Source: Myxococcales bacterium
GTDB lineage: Bacteria; Myxococcota; Polyangia; HGW-17; SLPX01
Reading direction: 5' to 3'
Assembly: GCA_007131745.1 (NCBI GenBank)
Contig: SLPX01000246.1
Location: 1-45,797 of the forward strand
DNA: 45,797 bases
Part shown: one piece after another, positions 39,893 through 45,797 of the stretch
Position numbering within the stretch: position 1 is the first letter of the stretch
How the letters are laid out: every line of letters begins with the position of its first letter
The notes under the pieces: generated by a model
What the model was told of the DNA's origin: nothing
The model's database searches: none
What the model saw: the letters and a program-made list of their open reading frames with translations, nothing else
Made by a program: the position numbers and the translations under genes

Positions 39893-39921
39893 TTGCCATC
39901 GACTTCGGCTGTTGATAGAAG
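39893..39921 (+). promoter_or_regulatory. candidate promoter of the Rrf2-type regulator
   Basis: TTGCCA (39893-39898) and TAGAAG (39916-39921) are 17 bases apart, matching sigma-70 boxes in five and four of six positions. Transcription would start near 39928, about 70 bases before the regulator gene. It is the best match in the 171-base gap. Confidence 0.35.
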
Positions 39922-39956
39922 GCACGGAATCGTCTTTGCCGTGAGGAGATTTCATC

Positions 39957-40016
39957 ATGTCCGAGGATAGCGAAAGAAAGAATAAGAAAGGGGCTGTTCT
40001 ATGTCTATGGAAATGA
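39957..40016 (+). CDS. possible 19-residue frame overlapping the rrf2-type start
   Basis: An ATG at 39957 follows GAGGAG at 39943-39948 and opens a frame MSEDSERKNKKGAVLCLWK that ends in TGA at 40014-40016, 13 bases after the regulator's start codon and in a different frame. It could couple or limit translation of the regulator. No conservation data are available to me, and it may be chance. Confidence 0.25.
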   Translation: MSEDSERKNKKGAVLCLWK

Positions 40017-40423
40017 CGCGAGCTGCCGACTACGGGCTGCGGGCCATGGTCTACCTGAGCAGAAGGATAAACGAAGGAAGTGTTTTCATAGGTGATATTG
40101 CAGACGCTATGCAGATACCGGCGCAGTTTTTACATAAAGTCATGCCGAGGCTGGTGAAGGCAGGTTTTATTCACTCCCGCAGGGGAGCGGGTGGTGGGTA
40201 CAAAATGGCTAAACCGCTCGATCAAATAAACATTTTGGAGATTATTGAAGCAATTGACGGGCCGATTCTCATCAACAGATGCATGTCCGGCGCTTCTGAT
40301 TGCGGAAGAATAGGAAAGTGTTCGGTTGAAGTAATATGTAAGCTGGCTCAAAAGGCTGTCACCGACAAGTTCAGGGAGTTTTCCCTTGCGGATGTAGTGA
40401 GAATGGAAGATGATTGCGAATGA
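40001..40423 (+). CDS. Rrf2-family transcriptional regulator with Cys ligands
   Basis: The 140-residue protein has the winged helix-turn-helix of the Rrf2/IscR family: TRAADYGLRAMVYLS at the start, QIPAQFLHKVMPRLVKAGFI as recognition region and RRGAGGGYKMAKP as the wing. Cys94, Cys101 and Cys107 (C-x6-C-x5-C, with another at 113) are placed like the iron-sulfur ligands of IscR and NsrR, so sensing of iron-sulfur status, oxygen or nitric oxide is likely. Its targets are unknown; no isc or suf genes are near. The ATG at 40001 has AAAGGGG upstream. Its stop lies nine bases from that of the opposite permease gene. Confidence 0.85.
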   Translation: MSMEMTRAADYGLRAMVYLSRRINEGSVFIGDIADAMQIPAQFLHKVMPRLVKAGFIHSRRGAGGGYKMAKPLDQINILEIIEAIDGPILINRCMSGASDCGRIGKCSVEVICKLAQKAVTDKFREFSLADVVRMEDDCE

Positions 40424-40432
40424 TTTCAGAAT

Positions 40433-42313
40433 CTATTCGTACCTGAGACCCTCCACCGGATGAAATGATGATGCCTTGTGCGATGGGTAGAGCGTGGCAA
40501 GAAAGCAGAGAATCAATCCAGCGACCAGTACTGTCAGCATTTCCCCCCAATGGACAACAACCGGAAGACGGCTTATGAGATAAACTTTGGGGTCGAGCGG
40601 AAAGTTCAGCCCTGACAGAAAACGGCAGTTCAGAATTCCGAGCCCGACACCGCATCCTACACCCACCATTCCGACCATAACTCCGGCAAGCTGAAAAACC
40701 CTGGAAACACCGGATGCGCCGGCGCCCATTGCTTTCAAAACAGCGATTTCCCTTGTCTTGTTGATAACCATCATGCTAAGCGCAGCCAGGATGCCGAATC
40801 CCGCTACAAGAACCATGATAAAAGCTATCAGTGTCATGATCAGTTTCTGGGTGCGAAGCGCTTCGAAAAGCGGCCTATTGAGTTGGTCCCAGGTGATGAT
40901 CCTGTAGTCGCCCATGTCTGAAATTTTTCGTTCTATCGCGGATGCCACCCAACCGGCTTTATAAACGTTGTCGAGCCTTATTTCTACGCCGAGTACGGCA
41001 TTGTCTTCGCCCGGCAAGGCGTGTGGATTGACGAATCGCTGAGCCGCGTTCAAGTGAACAAACGCCATTTTTTGGTCGTATTCCTCGAAGCCGCAATAGA
41101 AAGTGGATGCAACTCTGAAATCCCTTGCAAGTGGCGGTGGCAGTCGCTCGTCATGGTTTCTTTCCTCAAACTGGCTGTATTCGGCGGTAGGCGACATTAG
41201 GCGGACTACATCGCCCCGTTCGACCCTTAGAGTTCTTGCCAGATCCCTTCCAAGTATGATGCCGGGTAACTCGCATCCTTCAATGATGCCGGGAATCGGA
41301 TCTCCGTCTTCGGTGAATTCCCGGCATTCGTCTTTTCTGCCTGGACCAACCAGCCCCTTGTCAAGATGCTCACCCATTTGCTTCATTATTGTATCCAGTT
41401 CTTTCTTTGAATCCGCCTGGACATAGGTGGTGAGATCCAGTACCTCCTCGACCCGTGCGGGGTCCACTCCTTTCATCAATACTGTTGTATGTCTTTTTTC
41501 ATGGGTGATGATCATTTCAGCGATTGTAAACGGCGCCGCTCCGGTCACGTGAGGGATTGATCGGATCTTGTTTATCACATCCGGATACTCGGTGAATCCG
41601 TACGTGTTCTTCATGATCAAAACATGGGCGTTGAAACCAAGCACCTTGTCCTGGAATTCTTGGCCGAACCCCCTGGTGACCGCTCTGACCATAACGAGAG
41701 AAGCTGCTCCCAGGATAACACCGGTTATGGAAATGGTCGTAAAAACCGAAAAGAAGCAGGCCAGGAAAAAAACAACTGCCAGCAGGGAACTTCCGGCCAC
41801 CATGAAAGCCCCCACATACTGAATGGAAAACTCGGAAACACTCCAATCAACGAACAGGACGGCCAACCCGGCGGCTGCAAGGCCGGACATTCTCTTTACC
41901 CATGTTGAAAACCTGTTTTCCTGCGGATTCATGTGCCAAATTGCTTGAGCAGCAACGACAGGGATAATTCCGATCAGGTAAAACCCCCATGAATACCATC
42001 GGCCCGCCAAGATCGACACCAGTAGAAGAAGCTGAAACGTTCCCACGGTTTGGCAAACCGACGAAAGCGAATCGGCCATGGCGCCGTCCCGGTCAATATC
42101 TTGCTTGCGCCGGAGCTTGATCCCTCCGGCAACCAATGCGACGAACCAAACAGGAACAGCGCTCCACAGGAGAGCAGCGACCGGTTTTGGAGTATAATAA
42201 AACAACAAGGTTCCAACGAGAGCCTGGACCAAGCACACGAAAAGCCAGGCCAAGATCTTGGGCTGCAAACGGGGATGGAACAGGTATTTCCAGGCTACAA
42301 GGGTTTCGAACAT
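40433..42313 (-). CDS. LolC/E-like ABC permease with an N-terminal membrane insertion
   Basis: The 626-residue protein carries the FtsX/MacB-type permease plan: helix at about 188-212 (FFSVFTTISITGVILGAAS), a large periplasmic domain (about 213-490) and three C-terminal helices with VAGFGILAALSMMVINKTREIAVLKAMGA at about 492-520, the coupling stretch typical of LolC and LolE. These normally have about 400 residues and begin directly with a short lead before helix 1. Here the lead (FETLVAWKYLFHPR) is followed by about 165 extra residues with several hydrophobic helices before the first canonical helix. The ATPase partner (LolD-like) is not in the window. It lies downstream of a small lipoprotein gene on the same strand, which may be a substrate or partner. 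Confidence 0.8.
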   Translation of the reverse strand: MFETLVAWKYLFHPRLQPKILAWLFVCLVQALVGTLLFYYTPKPVAALLWSAVPVWFVALVAGGIKLRRKQDIDRDGAMADSLSSVCQTVGTFQLLLLVSILAGRWYSWGFYLIGIIPVVAAQAIWHMNPQENRFSTWVKRMSGLAAAGLAVLFVDWSVSEFSIQYVGAFMVAGSSLLAVVFFLACFFSVFTTISITGVILGAASLVMVRAVTRGFGQEFQDKVLGFNAHVLIMKNTYGFTEYPDVINKIRSIPHVTGAAPFTIAEMIITHEKRHTTVLMKGVDPARVEEVLDLTTYVQADSKKELDTIMKQMGEHLDKGLVGPGRKDECREFTEDGDPIPGIIEGCELPGIILGRDLARTLRVERGDVVRLMSPTAEYSQFEERNHDERLPPPLARDFRVASTFYCGFEEYDQKMAFVHLNAAQRFVNPHALPGEDNAVLGVEIRLDNVYKAGWVASAIERKISDMGDYRIITWDQLNRPLFEALRTQKLIMTLIAFIMVLVAGFGILAALSMMVINKTREIAVLKAMGAGASGVSRVFQLAGVMVGMVGVGCGVGLGILNCRFLSGLNFPLDPKVYLISRLPVVVHWGEMLTVLVAGLILCFLATLYPSHKASSFHPVEGLRYE

Positions 42314-42370
42314 TTATCCGTTTATCTCCGGTGTTCGCTCCGTCAATCTAATGCATGTTTCGAAAAGCCG

Positions 42371-43006
42371 TCATTTTAACATCCACGCATCAGGTTCAAG
42401 AGCTTTCTCATCGTTGGGGGGGAACGCGGACACACGAATCCAGCGGATTTTTGATGGATCAATGGTGTGGGAAAAGTGAATGTTGCCGTCTACACGAAAA
42501 CTGCGTCTACCTTTTGTTCCTTCGAAAACCTTTTTTGTTTCCGTCTCGACTTTTGCCGGGGTGAAACGGTTTCCTTCCGAATCCCAGAGTTCCCAACGCC
42601 AGGATTCAAGTTCTAAAATGGGGTCTTCACCATGAAAGGTCAGTGGACGATCGATCGCATCAAGCCTGACCCGGAAACTGGTCTTCCCCTTAAGGAAGCT
42701 TTCAGTCCATTCATCGATCGCGGATTTCAGCCGTTCCTCGGTCCAGCTTTTTCGGGCGGCCCTTCTTTTTAAGAAACTTTCTATGAAAGCCCTGTCCCAC
42801 AGGGTCAGCGAAAGATGCAGATTGGATCTGCCCACACCCCTGTTAAATATCCGGGTGATCGCTTCCGGACTTTTTCCGGAAAGTTCCGGATTAACCCGAT
42901 CGTACTGCGACACCGGCACCTTGGGTGCGGAGCATGCTCCTGCGAAAGCCATGGCAGCGGCTAATGTCGTCATAACGATAAAATCCTTGCGATCGAAAAA
43001 TTCCAT
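42371..43006 (-). CDS. putative lipoprotein
   Basis: The 211-residue product has a signal peptide ending in the lipobox AGA-C25 and a mature part with many aromatic and charged residues (LESWRWELWDSEGNRF, RRSFRVDGNIHFSH). I do not recognise a family. The pattern of strands near the end (IRWIRVSAFPPNDEKAL) suggests a beta-rich domain. The ATG at 43006 has GGGATTA about seven bases upstream. It is 57 bases upstream of the LolC/E-like permease on the same strand, so the two are probably one transcription unit. Confidence 0.7.
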   Translation of the reverse strand: MEFFDRKDFIVMTTLAAAMAFAGACSAPKVPVSQYDRVNPELSGKSPEAITRIFNRGVGRSNLHLSLTLWDRAFIESFLKRRAARKSWTEERLKSAIDEWTESFLKGKTSFRVRLDAIDRPLTFHGEDPILELESWRWELWDSEGNRFTPAKVETETKKVFEGTKGRRSFRVDGNIHFSHTIDPSKIRWIRVSAFPPNDEKALEPDAWMLK

Positions 43007-43168
43007 TTTTTAATCCCGGCGGACCGTTAAACTCACAACGGTCGATATTGCGAAAACACACTATACCTTTACAACACCAAACCGGATCCAACCGATCCCA
43101 GGTATTATATTACAATGAATCGAGCGTCAAGCGACCTGACAACGGATCTCGATGATTGATGTGGGTTG

Positions 43169-44848
43169 TCAATTCCACACAACGCTGACGGGTGAATGCC
43201 GGTGAGAGGTCGTGTTGTCTCCCAGGCGGCCGCTGGAGTTGCGACCCCAACACATGGCTGATCCTTCTGAGGTGGAGGAACACGCGTGTTCGTAACCGGA
43301 CCCGATTCCGGACCCGTTGGATATATTATGCGTCTGAACCGGCGTGCGTCTTTCCGTGGTGGTGCCGTCACCCAGTTGTCCGTATATATTACGCCCCCAG
43401 CACCACACTGCACCGTTGCTTGTGGTAGCGCAAGTGTGAAATCTGCCTGCATCGATATCAGAAGCGTTTTGGAGGTCGGAAACCTGGATGGGGGTGCGCC
43501 GCTCGGACGTGGTTCCGTCCCCCAGCCGGCCGTGACCGTTAAACCCCCAACACCATGCCGTGCCGGAATTGCTTACTGCACATGAATGATAATCGTGGGC
43601 TGTGACCCGGCTGATCTCTGCAAGTCCGGAGACCTGGACGGGGGTGCGTCGCTCGGAGGTTGTGCCGTCGCCCAGCTTGCCATAGCTGTTGTTTCCCCAG
43701 CACCATGCCGTGCCGTCGCCTTTGGCCGCGCACGTGTGCGTCCAGGCTGATTTTATGTCGACGGCATTTTCCATGCCTGAGACCTGGATGGGGGTACGCC
43801 GCTCGGACGTGGTTCCGTCCCCCAGTCGGCCGTGACCGTTAAAACCCCAGCACCATGCCGTGCCGTCGCTTTTCACTGCACAGGTGTGTGCGTAGCCTGC
43901 AGTAATCTTTACCACGTTCGACAGGCCCGAGACCTGGACGGGGGTGCGGCGTTCGGTAGTTGTGCCGTCGCCTAGTCTTCCGAATGTGTTGTTTCCCCAG
44001 CACCACGCCGTGCCGTCGTTTTTCACAGCACATGTATGCAAGCGTCCTCCGCTGATATCCACCAACTCGGAAAGGCCCGAAACCCGGACAGGGGTGTGGC
44101 GGTTTGTGCTTGTTCCGTCCCCCAGTCGGCCGTTTCCGTTGTTTCCCCAACACCACGCAGTGCCGTCGCCCAGCAACGCGCATGAATGTTCGTAGCCGGT
44201 CGCTATATGAATAACTCCGCAGTCTTCAGGGCAGGTGCTCATGTCTTCACCCGCCTCGATGTCGCACACCCCGTCTCCGCATAAAAAACAACCGCTTAAA
44301 ACAAAATCATCGCAAGTGTCCGTGCACGCCAGCTTGCCTCCGGTGAAGCCCATGGATTGGCACGTTTCACCACCCAGGTCTTCTCCATCGCACTTTTCGC
44401 CGGTATCCTTTATGTTGTTTCCGCATTCAGTGCATTGTGAAACATCAAACTTACATTCCGAGGTGCAGGCGAGAACGCCTTCCGTGTAACCAAGGCTTTC
44501 ACATGTTTCACCACCCAGGTCGGTTCCATCGCACTCTTCACCCGGATCCTTTACGTTGTTTCCGCATTCGAGGGCGATACACAAAGAATCATCAAGCTCG
44601 CAGTCAGGAGTGCAGTTCAGCACGCCGTGGTAATAACCCAGGCTCATGCAGGTTTGGCCGCCCAGGTCGGTTCCATCGCACTCTTCACCCGGATCCTTTA
44701 CGTTGTCTCCGCAGAAAGGTTCATCAATCGCGTTGTTGTTATTGTTGTTGTTGTCACCCTGTGGAGGCCCGATGCCGGCCGGATCGAAAGAACAGGCTAC
44801 AAGAATCGGCAATGCAAACAAGATCAACAAGGAATAACGGAGAGGCAC
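43169..44848 (-). CDS. Cys-rich lipoprotein with a seven-bladed RCC1 propeller
   Basis: The 559-residue product has a signal peptide ending in the lipobox LVA-C19 and a linker with seven consecutive Asn. Three Cys-rich repeats of 47-49 residues follow (from Cys46, Cys95 and Cys142, each with the pattern DPGEECDGTDLGG), plus a shorter one near 190. Residues 211-559 are seven RCC1 repeats of exactly 50 residues, each with the core HTCAV, GTAWCWG and RLGDGT-T-RRTPVQVSGL. Each blade has a Cys pair about nine residues apart that should form a disulfide. RCC1 propellers bind proteins or carbohydrates; the ligand is unknown. The start is a GTG at 44848 behind GGAGG. Confidence 0.88.
   Translation of the reverse strand: MPLRYSLLILFALPILVACSFDPAGIGPPQGDNNNNNNNAIDEPFCGDNVKDPGEECDGTDLGGQTCMSLGYYHGVLNCTPDCELDDSLCIALECGNNVKDPGEECDGTDLGGETCESLGYTEGVLACTSECKFDVSQCTECGNNIKDTGEKCDGEDLGGETCQSMGFTGGKLACTDTCDDFVLSGCFLCGDGVCDIEAGEDMSTCPEDCGVIHIATGYEHSCALLGDGTAWCWGNNGNGRLGDGTSTNRHTPVRVSGLSELVDISGGRLHTCAVKNDGTAWCWGNNTFGRLGDGTTTERRTPVQVSGLSNVVKITAGYAHTCAVKSDGTAWCWGFNGHGRLGDGTTSERRTPIQVSGMENAVDIKSAWTHTCAAKGDGTAWCWGNNSYGKLGDGTTSERRTPVQVSGLAEISRVTAHDYHSCAVSNSGTAWCWGFNGHGRLGDGTTSERRTPIQVSDLQNASDIDAGRFHTCATTSNGAVWCWGRNIYGQLGDGTTTERRTPVQTHNISNGSGIGSGYEHACSSTSEGSAMCWGRNSSGRLGDNTTSHRHSPVSVVWN
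43172..44218 (-). repeat. seven tandem 150-bp repeats coding RCC1 blades
   Basis: Each blade is exactly 50 codons, so the DNA is a seven-fold 150-bp tandem repeat without insertions or deletions (the last unit is one codon short before the stop). The unit around 43491-43560 is almost identical to that around 43791-43860, 300 bp away, pointing to a recent copying event of a two-blade block. Further upstream, 44282-44713 codes the three Cys-rich repeats of roughly 145 bp. Confidence 0.85.
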
Positions 44849-44991
44849 AGTTTTTTTCCTCCAGCACGGTCCGTTTCGAATCTCTTCACTCGTAACCTAT
44901 TCAATCATAGTGATTTGCGGTTGGTTTTACAACTATCTATAGGCTTGGAGTCTTGCATCTTCCTCAAGAGCGCTCTCGGTTCGTCGATCCG

Positions 44992-45797
44992 TTATTTTGC
45001 AAAAGGCTGCATTTCGGAAAGGGCTTTTACGGCCTCTGTTGCAGTGTCAAAAAATTCCCGATGCTTTTCTACCCCAACGGACCGGTAACCAACCGCTTCG
45101 GCCGCGGCAATCGTGGAACCTGAACCCATGAAAGGATCCGCTACGATTCCTTTTCCCAGGGGAAGGGATGCATAAACGATCGATCGCATGAAAGCCTGGG
45201 GTTTCAGGCTTGGATGATTTGCAGCGGTTTTCTCCTGTTTCGGTGTTCTTTCGCTTTGAATAACGTCTTCAAAGGGGTTGCCGCACTGTTTGCGGCGAAG
45301 TCCCCCGGTTTCGAAAATTTTGAGGCAATCCGAAACTTTCATGGATTTCGGCATTGGTTTTCGAAAGAGGCCCCAGGGCTCCCAGCACCCACGGGGAAGC
45401 GAGCAAACATCTGAAAACTCCTTTTCCGCGTTTTTCGGCCGATCTCCACCCCTGAGGGTTCTTACGAGGCGGACGATGGTGCCTCTGTATTCCATCCCGC
45501 CGGCGGCGAGCCCGCTAAAGACGGTTTGAGAAAGAAACGTGTTGGAAGCAATGAAGACGTGGCCTCCCGGTCGGAGAGGGCGCAGCGCGGTTTTCGCCCA
45601 GTCGGAAAAAAAGGAGGACAATTTCTTGCGAGCTGAATCGTTGAGCGCGGTGAAACGGGGCACCGGCGAACGGAGACTTCCGTCAAAAGATGGGGGTATT
45701 CGCCAGATGCCGCCCCTGCCGGTCGCCCTTTTTCGCAAATTGACCGAATCGTATTCAATCAAGCCGTACGGTGGATCGGTAACAATCGCGTGCAGGC
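44992..45797 (-). CDS. DNA N6-adenine/N4-cytosine methyltransferase (incomplete at the window edge)
   Basis: The coding frame continues past the end of the window. The visible 268 residues begin with AIVTDPPYGLIEYD, holding the catalytic DPPY motif, and end with the AdoMet-binding motif DPFMGSGSTIAAAEAVGYRSVGVE. Catalytic motif before AdoMet motif is the beta-class order of site-specific DNA methyltransferases. The target sequence is not readable. The middle has LRPGGHVFIASNTF as a motif typical of this fold and a Cys-containing insertion (FETGGLRRKQCGNPFEDVIQ). No restriction endonuclease is seen in the window, so it is either orphan or its partner lies beyond the edge. A TTG inside the frame at 45762 should not be taken as the start. 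Confidence 0.8.
   Translation of the reverse strand, partial: LHAIVTDPPYGLIEYDSVNLRKRATGRGGIWRIPPSFDGSLRSPVPRFTALNDSARKKLSSFFSDWAKTALRPLRPGGHVFIASNTFLSQTVFSGLAAGGMEYRGTIVRLVRTLRGGDRPKNAEKEFSDVCSLPRGCWEPWGLFRKPMPKSMKVSDCLKIFETGGLRRKQCGNPFEDVIQSERTPKQEKTAANHPSLKPQAFMRSIVYASLPLGKGIVADPFMGSGSTIAAAEAVGYRSVGVEKHREFFDTATEAVKALSEMQPFAK

Noticed and set aside
43172..44218. Regular repeats that could suggest a CRISPR array or satellite DNA.
   Set aside because: The period is 150 bp, exactly 50 codons of RCC1 blades, with no short spacer-repeat structure.
1..45797. tRNA, rRNA and known riboswitch genes.
   Set aside because: I found no cloverleaf-like arms, rRNA-like stretches or familiar riboswitch cores in the gaps; a covariance-model scan would be needed for certainty.

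Overview
The window reads as a chromosomal segment of a Gram-negative, predatory- or deltaproteobacteria-like bacterium, most likely Myxococcota or Bradymonadota or a relative. This is an inference from gene content: an OmpA protein with thrombospondin type 3 repeats, Cys-rich surface lipoproteins with poly-Asn linkers, an IgGFc-binding-type lipoprotein, an RCC1 propeller lipoprotein, an AgmX/PglI-type protein, PEGA-domain proteins and two transmembrane Ser/Thr kinases. Base composition is roughly balanced by eye, which is low for classical myxobacteria. I see no rRNA, tRNA, CRISPR array, prophage or intact insertion sequence.

Layout. 1-3.3 kb, plus strand: a TPR lipoprotein and an OmpA/TSP3 protein. 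10.3-3.3 kb, minus strand: an acidic zinc-ribbon protein, MlaC, a lipoprotein resembling a catalytically dead two-lobed aspartic protease, an IPT-like membrane protein, a sodium/solute symporter and an M50 metalloprotease. 10.5-15.8 kb, plus strand: a double zinc-ribbon protein, then nqrB-C-D-E-F of the sodium-pumping NADH:quinone oxidoreductase, then a 158-residue unknown; nqrA is absent. 16.0-18.5 kb: a QueG-like double [4Fe-4S] protein with distinct codon use, then an HtrA/DegP protease. 20.4-18.5 kb, minus strand: the IgGFc-type lipoprotein. 20.8-24.3 kb: a two-subunit 2-oxoacid:ferredoxin oxidoreductase followed by exonuclease III. 24.3-26.3 kb: an SRPBCC-like protein, a Cys-cluster protein and a VanZ-like membrane protein. 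37.3-26.4 kb, minus strand: a lipoprotein, a Ser/Thr kinase with a PEGA-like ectodomain, a TPR/PEGA protein, a HelD-like helicase, an HrpB helicase and an AgmX-type protein behind a sigma-54-like promoter and a strong leader hairpin. 37.7-40.4 kb, plus strand: a Ser/Thr kinase fused through one membrane helix to a PhnD-like binding domain, then an Rrf2 regulator. 45.8-40.4 kb, minus strand: an incomplete DNA methyltransferase, the RCC1 lipoprotein, a small lipoprotein and an enlarged LolC/E-like permease.

How the genes may work together. The NQR cluster would generate a sodium gradient that the nearby SSS symporter could use. Envelope maintenance recurs: MlaC, HtrA, the M50 protease, the LolC/E-like permease and many lipoproteins. 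Signalling is represented by the two membrane kinases and the TPR/PEGA protein.

The strongest candidates for something not well described are the kinase-PhnD fusion with its palindrome and promoter, the nqrA-less nqr operon with its two partner genes, the inactive aspartic-protease-like lipoprotein, and the sigma-54/hairpin leader of the AgmX-type gene. All assignments come from reading motifs; no database search was run.
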